64,000 nt of DNA from the NCBI GenBank assembly GCA_023954015.1, contig JAMLIS010000003.1, forward strand, positions 248,001 to 312,000. Reading direction: 5' to 3'. The position numbers were made by a program, and so were the translations under genes. The DNA is from Burkholderiaceae bacterium. GTDB lineage: Bacteria; Pseudomonadota; Gammaproteobacteria; Burkholderiales; Burkholderiaceae_E. Positions 32,370-41,555 of this stretch are shown piece after piece (within the stretch, counting starts at the first letter, position 1; every line of letters starts with the position of its first letter). Under the pieces are notes generated by a model. It did no database searches and was not told where the DNA came from. It saw only the letters and a list, made by a program, of their open reading frames with translations.

Positions 32370-35015
32370 TCATGGACAGGCCCTCGATGTTCGCTGCAAT
32401 GCAGGCAATCGATCGAAATCTTCGTCGCATCGCGTGATCTTCACTTTGGTGCAGACGTCCATATTCAGGTTAACCGGACTCGTATGCTCGAAGTCGATTT
32501 CGATGAGATCGTTGAAAAAGACGCCCTTGCCTTGTGCGACGGGTTGATGCTCGGTCCAGTGCCCCGCACACGCCGCTATCCCGAGTGTTTCAGGCTGGAT
32601 GCCCTCGGTGAGCTTGATTCGTCCGGCGACGCGGCGGCCGGTCTCCGTCTCGATCCACACGGCATCGTGATCCTTCAATCCCTTTTTCGTTGCCGTCCCG
32701 GTGTTGATCGCGATACGGTAAGAGAAGGGATCGAGTTGCGCGAGTTCGTCCAGCCACGGGTTCTCCATCGTGAAGCCGTTGACCTGGATCGCATCGCGAT
32801 AATAGATCGCGATCAGGTCGAACTCGGAGTGCTTGCACTCGTGCGTCGGGCACGGTAGCCAATCGGGCACAGGCTTATAGTATTCTTTGTCGAGCGCGAG
32901 GCCGACGCTGCGGAAGATGCGGTCGGTCTGCTCGCCGAGTTCGATCAGGTATTCGTGGTAGACCGGAATACGCACGTCGACGAACGTGCGCCAGTAAACC
33001 TCCTCGACCTTCTTGGGCCAGGTGAGGACGCCGTTCTCCTTGAACCACTCGAGTCCGCGCTCTTCGCCGAACTTGTGTCTGAGCTCGCGATCGCTGATTT
33101 GCTCGATGTCGTAGCGGCCCGTGGGGTCGAGCATGTGTTTTCCGTCGAGCCCATAATAGCTGTTCACGGCCATGTTGATCTCCGGCCCGAGGTCGAGCCT
33201 GTAGGCCAGATCGAGCATTACATCACGCGCGCTGCGACGTTCATGGGTCGGGGGAGATACCGGCTGCCGAATCGGCCAACCCCACTCTCCTTCGCCTGCG
33301 GGATGATCGAAGATGAAGGGGAAGTTCGGGCGCGGATCGAGGACCTCGAGATAGGTGAGGTCCGGCAGGATGATGTCGGCGAAGTCGGAGAACTCGTTGA
33401 GGAACAGGTCGAAAGAAACGATGAACTCATACTGCGAAAGGCTCTTTGCCGCTGCCTCCTTATTGCCCACGCTCATGATCGAGTTGGCGCCGTAATTCAG
33501 CATGATCTTCGGGCGGTAGGGAAGCTTGAACTTCTCCCACCAGAATTCCTGGTCGGTCGACACCATCAGCGGCGATACGTGCGACAAAGGAAACAACTCG
33601 GTGAGCCCCATCGAGTCGGGATGTCGCGGTTCGGCCACCGGATACGGCACGTGCGGAAGCATCCATACGCCGGTGGCCATCAGCCCGTCGCGATCGGCCT
33701 TCGGCGTGTAGTACGGACGGCCGGTATCGGGATGCCCATGGCATACTGGATTGAAGCCAAGAGTGCCGCCGACGACGTCGGCAGCACCGACGATGTGGTT
33801 CAACAGGTCGATCGCGAAGCAGTTGAACATGGAGTTCTTGTGTGCCTGCGAACCGCGAAAGAATATCGCCGATGCGGGGCGGTACGGAAGCGTAACGCCA
33901 TCGACGACGATGGTGCTTCCCACGCGTGCCGCCTCGCCGAATTCGCGCGCGAGACGCCGAACCGTCTCGGCCGATATACCGGTGATTTTCGCGCTCGACT
34001 CCGGCGTGTGCTTGCGCAGTTGGTCGCGCAATCGCTGGAACGCCGTCTGCACGGTCTCCCCGCTTACCGTGTATTCGCCTTCGAGCGCTGCGGTGCGAGC
34101 CGCAGGATCGTCGTACGGTTTGGCGCTATCGCTAGCCGTATCCCAGATCAACGGCTTGCCGGACTGCGGGTCGCGGCAATACTTGCCATTGGCACGCGTC
34201 AGGTAGATGCCGTTGGTGTGGTCCCTTAGATACGGAATGTCGTAGATACCAAGTTCGTTGATCAAGCAGTTGGCCATTGCGAGTGCGAGTGCCGCATCGG
34301 TGCCCACCCGGATCGGAACCCACTCGTTGGCTTTCGCAGCTGCAAAGTTGCAGATAGGGTCGACGACGACCATTCGCATGCCCCGGTCGCGCGCGTCCGC
34401 GGCCAACGTGATGTTTGGCGTTGCCGCATGGCCCGCGCCGTGTCCTTTCGAGGCGCCGAAATATAACGCGTAGTTACAGTGCTTGAAGTCGGGCACGATA
34501 GACCACGACGCATGCGTGATTCCGCCGGCCGCGTGCGCTCCGTTGCCGCAATGCAGCCCGCCACCTGCCACCCACATGTTAGGCGTTCCGAACGCCCATC
34601 CGAACGAGAAGAACAGCAGGGACGACGGCGAGATGGTTGTGGTCACCTGCACGACGAGCTGGCGCGGGTCCTCGGCGTGAACTTTCCGGAACTTCTCGAC
34701 GATCTCCTCCATCGCCTCGTCCCAACTGATCGGCTCCCATCCAGGATCGATACCGATACCTTTTTTCGGATTGGTGCGACGAAGCGGAGTTTTCGTGCGG
34801 TTCGGATCGTAGAGCAGCATCATTCCGGACAGGCCCTTCGCGCACAGGCGCCCATAGCCGGCCGGACTCTTGGGATTGCCCTCGATCTTGATGATCGTGC
34901 CGTTCACGCGGTGCGCCAAGATGGAGCAACCGGAGTAGCAGATCGTGCACGATGACGGAATCCATTTGTCTTCCCAGATCTGCTGCGGGGCCGTCTTTTG
35001 CAATTTCGCATTCAT
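32370..35015 (-). CDS. Molybdopterin oxidoreductase catalytic subunit (PadB-like)
   Basis: An 881-aa member of the DMSO reductase family. Cys23, Cys26, Cys30 and Cys58 (spacing C-x2-C-x3-C-x27-C) bind a 4Fe-4S cluster. The Mo ligand is probably Cys156 in GGLHCGNGAH. Later, VVDPICNFAAAKANEWVPIRVGTDAALALAM and the C-terminal dinucleotide-binding domain are typical. There is no Tat signal, so the active site should face the cytoplasm, as in phenylacetyl-CoA:acceptor oxidoreductase (PadBCD), whose sizes fit: the ferredoxin and NrfD partners at 40637-42161 match PadC and PadD. GAGGTG precedes the ATG. A MoaD-like gene lies ten bases upstream. Substrate is inferred, not shown. Confidence 0.85.
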   Translation of the reverse strand: MNAKLQKTAPQQIWEDKWIPSSCTICYSGCSILAHRVNGTIIKIEGNPKSPAGYGRLCAKGLSGMMLLYDPNRTKTPLRRTNPKKGIGIDPGWEPISWDEAMEEIVEKFRKVHAEDPRQLVVQVTTTISPSSLLFFSFGWAFGTPNMWVAGGGLHCGNGAHAAGGITHASWSIVPDFKHCNYALYFGASKGHGAGHAATPNITLAADARDRGMRMVVVDPICNFAAAKANEWVPIRVGTDAALALAMANCLINELGIYDIPYLRDHTNGIYLTRANGKYCRDPQSGKPLIWDTASDSAKPYDDPAARTAALEGEYTVSGETVQTAFQRLRDQLRKHTPESSAKITGISAETVRRLAREFGEAARVGSTIVVDGVTLPYRPASAIFFRGSQAHKNSMFNCFAIDLLNHIVGAADVVGGTLGFNPVCHGHPDTGRPYYTPKADRDGLMATGVWMLPHVPYPVAEPRHPDSMGLTELFPLSHVSPLMVSTDQEFWWEKFKLPYRPKIMLNYGANSIMSVGNKEAAAKSLSQYEFIVSFDLFLNEFSDFADIILPDLTYLEVLDPRPNFPFIFDHPAGEGEWGWPIRQPVSPPTHERRSARDVMLDLAYRLDLGPEINMAVNSYYGLDGKHMLDPTGRYDIEQISDRELRHKFGEERGLEWFKENGVLTWPKKVEEVYWRTFVDVRIPVYHEYLIELGEQTDRIFRSVGLALDKEYYKPVPDWLPCPTHECKHSEFDLIAIYYRDAIQVNGFTMENPWLDELAQLDPFSYRIAINTGTATKKGLKDHDAVWIETETGRRVAGRIKLTEGIQPETLGIAACAGHWTEHQPVAQGKGVFFNDLIEIDFEHTSPVNLNMDVCTKVKITRCDEDFDRLPALQRTSRACP

Positions 35016-35024
35016 GGATTCACC

Positions 35025-35330
35025 TCATCCTCCACATGCCGCGGGCAACAGGTAGACCAGGACTTCCGATGACCCGGGCGTCAACGCAAGCGGCTTGTCG
35101 AGGGCACGGTCGTTGACGAGCTCTCGGTTAATGAAGATCCGGGTGTGCATCTGCAGTTGACGCGGCTCCTTCGAACTCCGATAGATGCGCGAACCGAAGT
35201 CGGTCCCGAACCGCCGCTCGAGATCGTCGATAAGCGTTCGCAATGTAGGCGTACCGTCAAGCGCCAACGCAAGCTGCTTCGTTCCGGTGACTGAAGCGAT
35301 CACCCCCATAAAGCTGACTTGCACGTCCAT
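35025..35330 (-). CDS. MoaD/ThiS-like ubiquitin-fold protein ending in Gly-Gly
   Basis: A 101-aa beta-grasp protein. The start VQVSFMGVIASVTGTKQLAL and the middle TLRTLIDDLERRFG fit MoaD, and the last residues are PAACGG, with the C-terminal Gly-Gly that is thiocarboxylated in MoaD and ThiS. It is longer than housekeeping MoaD (about 80) owing to an insertion with KEPRQLQMHTRIFINREL. It lies immediately before the molybdoenzyme gene and would be co-transcribed. A sulfur carrier dedicated to the pterin cofactor of this enzyme is likely; a role as structural partner is possible. Confidence 0.8.
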   Translation of the reverse strand: MDVQVSFMGVIASVTGTKQLALALDGTPTLRTLIDDLERRFGTDFGSRIYRSSKEPRQLQMHTRIFINRELVNDRALDKPLALTPGSSEVLVYLLPAACGG

Positions 35331-35349
35331 GTTGTAGGCGCTTCACAAT

Positions 35350-35369
35350 TAGCGTAACGTATTACGCTA
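35350..35369. promoter_or_regulatory. Operator-like palindrome, copy 1
   Basis: TAGCGTAACGTATTACGCTA is an inverted repeat with eight-base arms (TAGCGTAA and TTACGCTA) around CGTA. It lies in the 137-base gap between the minus-strand MoaD-like gene and the plus-strand hydrolase, where it could control both. A close copy lies at 42188-42208. Confidence 0.7.
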
Positions 35370-35467
35370 TATGTAACAACAACGGGTATCCGTTGTCAAC
35401 CCTTGGTTGGGAGAAACGCCTCGAGGCACATCGGCGTTCGCGCTTCACGACATTGCGGGAGACAAAC

Positions 35468-36268
35468 ATGAGTGACAAGCGAGCACTGTTTCGGGAGACC
35501 GGTGGCACCCGGGGACCTTTGCTCTTGATGCTGCATGGCCTCGGAGCGAATGGGATGGTGTGGGAGCCGATGAAGGCAGTTCTCGCTTCGCGTTGGCGCG
35601 GTCGATGGATGATTCCGGATTTCCGCGGACATGGACGCTCGCCACATTGCGGTCGATACTCGATCGAAGGCCATGCGGCCGACGTTGCACGACTTGTGGA
35701 AAAGGAAGAAGAAATCTTCATCCTGGGGCATTCGATGGGCGGGCTGGTCGGCGTCGCGCTCGCTTCGACCGCCTTCGGCATTTGCCCGAAGCAGGTCATT
35801 GCCTTCGCCGTAAAGACGAGCTGGAGCGACGAAGAACTGGCGTGGGCACGAGCGTTCGCGGCGACACCACCCAAGCGCTTCGGTCAGCTTTCCGAGGCAG
35901 TGACGCGATATCTGCGCGTTTCGGGTCTCGCGGGGCTGATCAGCCCGGAATCACCCGCTGCACGCGCTGGAATCGTCGAGGAAAATGGGCATTTCCGCCT
36001 GGCTGCTGACCCGCTTGCCTACGATCTTGGAAAACCCGACATCGAGGAAATTGCATCGGCCGCGCGGTCTCCGCTTTTTCTGCTTTGCGGGGAACGCGAC
36101 CCGATCGCGAGTCGCGACGAGATGAGACGTCTCGGCTCGTCGGTCAGCGCCTTACCCTGCGGCCACAATCCTCACGTTGAGGCGCCGGAAACGCTGTGGC
36201 GCGCGATAGAGCGACGCTTCGTCGAACCCGCTGGGCGCAGCGCCACCGCGCCAGGTTCGCGTTCATGA
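35468..36268 (+). CDS. Alpha/beta hydrolase
   Basis: A 266-aa alpha/beta-fold hydrolase. It has the oxyanion segment LMLHGLGANGMVWEP, DFRGHGRS, the nucleophile elbow GHSMGG (Ser near residue 94), the acid in LCGERDPIAS and the catalytic His in HNPHVEAPE. GGGAG precedes the ATG at 35468. It is the only plus-strand gene in the catabolic block, divergent from the MoaD-like/molybdoenzyme unit across operator 1. Its last 97 bases overlap the 3' end of the IclR gene on the other strand. It may hydrolyse a thioester or ester of the pathway, for example an aryl-2-oxoacyl-CoA. Confidence 0.88.
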   Translation: MSDKRALFRETGGTRGPLLLMLHGLGANGMVWEPMKAVLASRWRGRWMIPDFRGHGRSPHCGRYSIEGHAADVARLVEKEEEIFILGHSMGGLVGVALASTAFGICPKQVIAFAVKTSWSDEELAWARAFAATPPKRFGQLSEAVTRYLRVSGLAGLISPESPAARAGIVEENGHFRLAADPLAYDLGKPDIEEIASAARSPLFLLCGERDPIASRDEMRRLGSSVSALPCGHNPHVEAPETLWRAIERRFVEPAGRSATAPGSRS

Positions 36269-37065
36269 TCGGCGGAACGCGCAGCGCGCGTGTCGCGATA
36301 TCCGAGCCGTTCGGAAACGCGTTGTCCCGAGTTACGCAGTTCGACTGCCGGAGGACTGTCCCATGAGACCGAAAACCTGCGAGCCAGCCCGAGAAGCGCC
36401 ATCACGGCAACGACCTTGCCCGCCTGGTCGAATACCGGCACGGCGATCGCGTTAACCGAAACCAACTCGCTGCCGTGCACCAGTGCCATGCGACGCTGGC
36501 GTATTTCCGTAAGCATCTCGTCGACCGCTTTCGAATCTCGCCCTTTCATCTCGGCCGAAAAACGCTCATCGGTCACCGATCTTGGCAGAAAAGCGGCGAA
36601 TACCCGTCCCGTCGCAGAATCGAGCAGGCTGAGCGCCGAGCCGACGCGCACGTTCATCGTTAGCGCCTGGCTGCACTCCTCCCAGCGGATGATCGTCGGT
36701 CCGGCGGCTCCGTAGACGGAAAGAATCGCGGTGGTGTCCGTTCGATCGCGCAGTTCGGTAATTGCCTCGCTGGCCGTTCGCACGACGTCGAGTTGGTGAA
36801 GCGCAGACAATCCGACGCGTAGCGCAAGCGAACCGAGACCGTAGCGGCCACCGGCCGACTCTTGCTCGACCATTCCCGCCCGCACTAGGCTGACCAGGTA
36901 ACGATGCACCTTGGCCGCCGGCGTTCCGCTTGCCTTGACGATCTCGCGCAGCATCAGCGCGTGTGAAGCGTCCGCTATGACGGAGAGGATCCGCATCGCA
37001 ACCTCGACCGATTGCACACCGGCCTGGCCCTTGTCGGTTTTTCGATCGTCTTTCTGTTCAGCCAT
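36172..37065 (-). CDS. IclR-family transcriptional regulator
   Basis: A 297-aa regulator. The winged helix-turn-helix is at about residues 15-75 (VQSVEVAMRILSVIADASHALMLREIVKASGTPAAKVHRYLVSLVRAGMV). The ligand domain follows, with RVGSALSLLDSATGRVFAAFL and ELVSVNAIAVPVFDQAGKVVAVMAL. The C-terminus runs about 30 residues beyond the usual length, in the part that overlaps the hydrolase gene. The ATG at 37063-37065 shares its A with the stop codon of the 2-oxoacid oxidoreductase gene; a GTG one codon earlier is possible. It is the likely regulator that binds the two palindromes at 35350 and 42188. Confidence 0.9.
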   Translation of the reverse strand: MAEQKDDRKTDKGQAGVQSVEVAMRILSVIADASHALMLREIVKASGTPAAKVHRYLVSLVRAGMVEQESAGGRYGLGSLALRVGLSALHQLDVVRTASEAITELRDRTDTTAILSVYGAAGPTIIRWEECSQALTMNVRVGSALSLLDSATGRVFAAFLPRSVTDERFSAEMKGRDSKAVDEMLTEIRQRRMALVHGSELVSVNAIAVPVFDQAGKVVAVMALLGLARRFSVSWDSPPAVELRNSGQRVSERLGYRDTRAARSADHEREPGAVALRPAGSTKRRSIARHSVSGAST

Positions 37066-40000
37066 CACGACTCTTCGGAGATTGGTATGCCGATTATTCC
37101 TTCGGAAGCTTTGTCGTGCAGGCGTTCGACAAGTGAAAGAGCGCGCGCCCGCGCCTCGCCAATCGACTCCAACTTGACCTGCTCGTATCCGCGAATCTGT
37201 TCGGGCACAGACAGCAACTCACAGACGGTCGACCGGGAGGCAGGCGCAAGCAGCCGCATCGCCTGCTCCACGAGCCCCAAGTACCAATCAAGCAGCGCAC
37301 GCTCCTCGCGGCGAATCGGCAGACGCCCGAACGGATCGAACGCCGTACCGCGCAGGAACCGAAACCTCGCCAGCCCCCTCAGGACGGGCGCGAACCACCA
37401 CGAACTGACGCCCATTTTCTTTCGCAGCCCGAATGAACGGAGGGCCGGCGGATGCAGATGGAACACGATGCGCACCGGGCCGCTGAACACTCCTGCGACG
37501 CGGTTCGCGAAAGTCCGCTGCGAGAGCAGACGAGCAACTTCGTATTCGTCCTTGTACGCCATGAGCTTGTGGAGGCAGCGCGCCACCGTCGACGTCGCTT
37601 CCAGCATCCCACGGCAGCCGCTCTCGCGTTCCCGGCGTGCAACGGTTTCGACGACACGCAGATAACGATGCGCATACGCAACGTTCTGGTAGCGAGCGAG
37701 ATCTGCCGCACGCAAGCGCACGTCCGCTAAAAGTTTCGACTCTTCGCCGATAAGATCGGAAACCGGGCCCATCAGTGCATCCAGGCGCGAGCGCTCATCT
37801 TCGGTCGCGAGTACCTCATTCTCCGTTACGCGATCCGCGAGTGTCGTATACGGCCGTTGCAGCAGTGGGGCAAGCAGCCGTGGATCGTGCTTCCATAATC
37901 GCCCGGCACGGAACGCCAGGATATTTCGCTCGACCTGGGCTCCGTTCATGCGAATGGCAGCCTCGATATTCTCGGACGAAATCGGCAACAGCGCCGCCTG
38001 ATACGAAACGCCGATGACGACCATGTTCGTCATCATGTAATCGTCGAACAGGCCTTCAGCGATTCGCCTGGCGTCGACGACGATGCAGCGCGATTCGTCG
38101 ACCGCCTCACGGATCGACTCGAGCATCGTCTCGACCGGAGCGGCCTTGCGCGAATCGCGAATCAACTCGCCGCTCGGCAGCAAACCCGAGTTTACGACCG
38201 CACCGGTCACTCCGCGCCCGCACCGGCTCAGGTTATTCGGGTCGACGGCAGCGAAGAGATCCAGCGCCAGGTACAGGTCGGCCTGCGCTGCGCCGACCTG
38301 GTTGGTGATCGGCGGATGACCTGGCGCCGCGACGATCAGCGACGACCACACTGCGCCCCATTTTTGCGCAGCGCCGGTCTGGTCGTAGCTCTTGACCTCG
38401 CTCCCGTCGAGCGACGCAGCCGTAGCCAGAATCGCGTTCGCCGTCAGCACGCCCGTGCCGCCCACCCCTGGAACACAAATCCGGTACTGGCGATCGAGAG
38501 GAGGCGGTTTCGGCTCGGGAATCGTCGACGGATCGATGTGCGCTGGCGAACGTCGACGCGGAAACGCTCCGGGACTCACTTCCACAGTCACGAAGGACGG
38601 GCAATCGGCCCGCACACACGCTTCGTCGTGGTTGCACGAAGATTGGTGAATCTGCGTACGCACGCCGAATTCGGTCATTGTCTTCTGCAACGACATGCAG
38701 TTCGTCAGTTCCCCGCACGCACCGCAGTTCTCGCACACATCCTCGTTCACGAAGGTGAAGCGCGCCGGCGGCGGCACTTTGCCGCGTTTCTGGCGGCGAC
38801 GACGCTCGTTCGCACATTCGCCGTCGTACACAAGTATCGTGGTGCCCTTGATGGCAGCCAGTTCCTCGAGCGATTCCTGCAGCGCCTCGACACCGCGGAC
38901 GACAACACCCTTCGGCACGCTGCCGGAACGGTAGCGCGACGGTTCGCGGGCAATCAGTACGATCTTCGCAACGCCTTCGAGCGCGAGTCGCTCGAGCAGA
39001 TCCTGCACGGAAGGTGCACCGATCGGCATCTGGCCACCGGTGTTTGCGATAACCCCGTTGTACAGGATGCGAAAAGTGATGTTGACGCCGGCCGAGACGG
39101 CAAAACGGATGTTCTGGTAGCTCGAATGCAGCAGCGAACCGTCGCCCACGTTCTGGACGATATGCCTGCGATCGCAGAACGGCGCGAGGCCGATCCAGGG
39201 AAGCCCTTCGCCTCCGAACTGCGTAACGGCCTCGATGCGCCGCTCGGGCTTGTCCATCACCGCCGCGATAATGTGACAACCTGGCGCGCCCCATGCGACC
39301 TGCCCCGGGGCAAGCTGCGTGGAGACGTTGTGCGGGCAACCGGAGCAGAAATTCAGTGTGCGCCGGCCGACGGGCGCGCACGTCGCGCGTGCGCTCGCTT
39401 CGCGAAGTTCGACCATACGCGCGGCTCCGCGCGCGGGCAGCAACCCTTCGGAAGACAGCCAACTGCCAAGGGCGCCCGCAACGAGATCGGTGTTCAGCCC
39501 CCCCTGTGTTCGAAAGAGGACGCGCCCGTTCGTGTCCCGCTTGCCCAACAAGCGTATCGGCGCGATGCCGCACAACGCGCGTCCGAGCTGGCGCTCGAGG
39601 TAGTCACGCTTCTCCTCGACGACAATGATCGTATCCAGCCCTCGCGCGAATTCCCGGACGAAGGTGGTATCGAGCGGATGCACGAGGCCGATCTTCGCCA
39701 GTCGAATTCCCGTCGATCGCAGCGCCGGCTCGTCGAAACCGAGATCCTCGAGGGCCTGCATCGTGTCGTTGAAGCTCTTTCCCGGGGAGACGATGCCGAT
39801 TCGATCCGCAGCCGATTGCACCATGATCCGGTTCAATCCGTTCGACGCTGCGTACGCTCGCACCGCCGCGTGGCGCTCCTCGTAGAGTTGGCGCTCGGTT
39901 TCGATGTTCGAGACAGGAAAGAAACGGAAATTGGCGCTTTTTCGAAACGGTTTTCCCTCGAACTCGAGTTGCGGCAACTCGAATCGATGCGATCCAACGG

Positions 40001-40640
40001 GCTGCATTCGAACGACTTCACCGCCGTCACAAAGCGGGCCGACGAGCTTCAGCGCGACCCAGCATCCGCTGTAGCGAGAGAGCATCGCAGCGTGCAAGCC
40101 ATATTCGATGAATTCCTGCACGCTCGCCGGATAGAGTACGGGAATGCCGAAGTGCTCGAAAGCGAGTTCCTGCTGGTAGGGGACGGTGGAACTCTTCGCC
40201 TCGTGGTCCTCGCCACTCAGAATAACGACTGCGCCGTGTGTGCTCGTTCCGGCGAAGTTTCCGTGCTTGAGCGCGTCACCCGACCGATCGATGCCCGGAC
40301 CCTTGCCGTACCAATACGCCACGACACCGTCGACCTCCGAGTGCGGATGCTCGTCGAGCATCTGTGTACCCATCAACGATGTTGCGGCGAGCTCCTCGTT
40401 CTGACCGGGAAGGTGGACCACGCCGTAGCGCTCGAGCGTCGAGTGCGCCTGATTCAACCCGATGTCATAGCCGCCAAGCGGCGAGCCCGGATACCCGGTG
40501 ATGAACGCGCGCGTGCGCAACCCACGGTGGCGATCGAGGCGCATCTGATCGATCGGCAGCCGAACGAGCGCCTGGATTCCATTCAGATAGATGCTACCTT
40601 GCTCGACCTCGTAGCGATCCGATGTTTCGATACGCATCAT
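37065..40640 (-). CDS. Fused indolepyruvate-type 2-oxoacid:ferredoxin oxidoreductase
   Basis: An 1191-aa single-chain enzyme that combines the IorA and IorB parts. It decarboxylates 2-oxoacids oxidatively to acyl-CoA with thiamine diphosphate and reduces ferredoxin. N-terminal part: TGYPGSPLGGYDIGL. The TPP region has NFCSGCPHNVSTQL and GEGLPWIGLAPF. One iron-sulfur motif is visible in VCENCGACGELTNC (about residue 640). The gamma-like part starts ICVPGVGGTGVLTANAILA (about residue 725), followed by the C-terminal domain usual in these fusions. It overlaps nrfD-like and IclR genes by a few bases at each end. Likely substrates are arylpyruvates or arylglyoxylates. Confidence 0.9.
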   Translation of the reverse strand: MMRIETSDRYEVEQGSIYLNGIQALVRLPIDQMRLDRHRGLRTRAFITGYPGSPLGGYDIGLNQAHSTLERYGVVHLPGQNEELAATSLMGTQMLDEHPHSEVDGVVAYWYGKGPGIDRSGDALKHGNFAGTSTHGAVVILSGEDHEAKSSTVPYQQELAFEHFGIPVLYPASVQEFIEYGLHAAMLSRYSGCWVALKLVGPLCDGGEVVRMQPVGSHRFELPQLEFEGKPFRKSANFRFFPVSNIETERQLYEERHAAVRAYAASNGLNRIMVQSAADRIGIVSPGKSFNDTMQALEDLGFDEPALRSTGIRLAKIGLVHPLDTTFVREFARGLDTIIVVEEKRDYLERQLGRALCGIAPIRLLGKRDTNGRVLFRTQGGLNTDLVAGALGSWLSSEGLLPARGAARMVELREASARATCAPVGRRTLNFCSGCPHNVSTQLAPGQVAWGAPGCHIIAAVMDKPERRIEAVTQFGGEGLPWIGLAPFCDRRHIVQNVGDGSLLHSSYQNIRFAVSAGVNITFRILYNGVIANTGGQMPIGAPSVQDLLERLALEGVAKIVLIAREPSRYRSGSVPKGVVVRGVEALQESLEELAAIKGTTILVYDGECANERRRRQKRGKVPPPARFTFVNEDVCENCGACGELTNCMSLQKTMTEFGVRTQIHQSSCNHDEACVRADCPSFVTVEVSPGAFPRRRSPAHIDPSTIPEPKPPPLDRQYRICVPGVGGTGVLTANAILATAASLDGSEVKSYDQTGAAQKWGAVWSSLIVAAPGHPPITNQVGAAQADLYLALDLFAAVDPNNLSRCGRGVTGAVVNSGLLPSGELIRDSRKAAPVETMLESIREAVDESRCIVVDARRIAEGLFDDYMMTNMVVIGVSYQAALLPISSENIEAAIRMNGAQVERNILAFRAGRLWKHDPRLLAPLLQRPYTTLADRVTENEVLATEDERSRLDALMGPVSDLIGEESKLLADVRLRAADLARYQNVAYAHRYLRVVETVARRERESGCRGMLEATSTVARCLHKLMAYKDEYEVARLLSQRTFANRVAGVFSGPVRIVFHLHPPALRSFGLRKKMGVSSWWFAPVLRGLARFRFLRGTAFDPFGRLPIRREERALLDWYLGLVEQAMRLLAPASRSTVCELLSVPEQIRGYEQVKLESIGEARARALSLVERLHDKASEGIIGIPISEES

Positions 40641-41548
40641 GCCCGCTGGCGACGGGCCGGCGATACGAGCGGCAGGTATACGCCTGCGCGTACGGTCGAG
40701 AGCTTCACGAAGAAATCACCGGCCATCGACGCCAGACCCACCAACGCCAGGACCGTCGGCGTATAGCTGTCGTACACGCCGAGGAGCAGCGCGGGTACGA
40801 CCAGGCCGATGAGCAGCGCCCCAATGTAAAACGACAATGCCAAGCGTCCCGCAAGCATGTCGCGCACGGACCATCGCGCGGCGACATTGCGACTGGACCA
40901 CGCTCCCTGGATCTCCAGCGCGACGAATAGCACTACGACCGCCGTGACGCCAATCCACAGATGGAGCAGGCTGTCGCCCGTCGCGACGCCGTTCAGCGCG
41001 TCGATGACCATCAAGACGGCAATGCCGCCACGCAATGCGAATGCGATGTAGATTGCGGGGTGAAGTGGCGAATGCCAGAACGGTATCGCCTTGGATGCGG
41101 TGTAGCAAAAGCCCATGTAGCCGATGATCGTCAGCGTACCGACCCAGGCGATCGCTTGCGCAACCGTCGTCAGCACCGACCACACGACCGCAACTGGGGA
41201 AACGAGTTGGAGAACCACGTAGGCCGTGCCGCCTATCAGGAACAGACTCAAGCCGACAAAGCCGCGCGAGATCCATGAGGTTCGAACGTGTCTCATCATC
41301 TTGAAGGCGCGTTCCGGGCGTCCGAGGAACGCCAAGTGTGCAATGGCACCGAGCGCCCCGAGCACGAGCGCGACGACGAGCGACGGCGTCACATCGAAGA
41401 CCGAGCCCACTAGCCAGGTGCCTCCCGCAACGCCGACCAGGAAATGGCCGACCACCATCAAGATTCCCTTGCCCTCGCCCCATACGCGCTGCGGGCGGTG
41501 TACGTTTCGCAGGTCGGCAATGTGCTGCGCGTAGCGTTTGTCGTTCAT
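40637..41548 (-). CDS. NrfD-type membrane subunit (PadD-like)
   Basis: A 303-aa integral membrane protein with about eight predicted spans, starting after a basic N-terminal region (HRPQRVWGEGKG). LGRPERAFKMMRHVRTSWISRGF is the family segment in NrfD/PsrC proteins. It would anchor the ferredoxin subunit and pass electrons to or from quinone. It lies seven bases after the four-cluster ferredoxin and overlaps the 2-oxoacid oxidoreductase start by four bases. The catalytic partner is most likely the molybdoenzyme at 32370-35015. Confidence 0.88.
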   Translation of the reverse strand: MNDKRYAQHIADLRNVHRPQRVWGEGKGILMVVGHFLVGVAGGTWLVGSVFDVTPSLVVALVLGALGAIAHLAFLGRPERAFKMMRHVRTSWISRGFVGLSLFLIGGTAYVVLQLVSPVAVVWSVLTTVAQAIAWVGTLTIIGYMGFCYTASKAIPFWHSPLHPAIYIAFALRGGIAVLMVIDALNGVATGDSLLHLWIGVTAVVVLFVALEIQGAWSSRNVAARWSVRDMLAGRLALSFYIGALLIGLVVPALLLGVYDSYTPTVLALVGLASMAGDFFVKLSTVRAGVYLPLVSPARRQRA

Positions 41549-41555
41549 GTCGATC

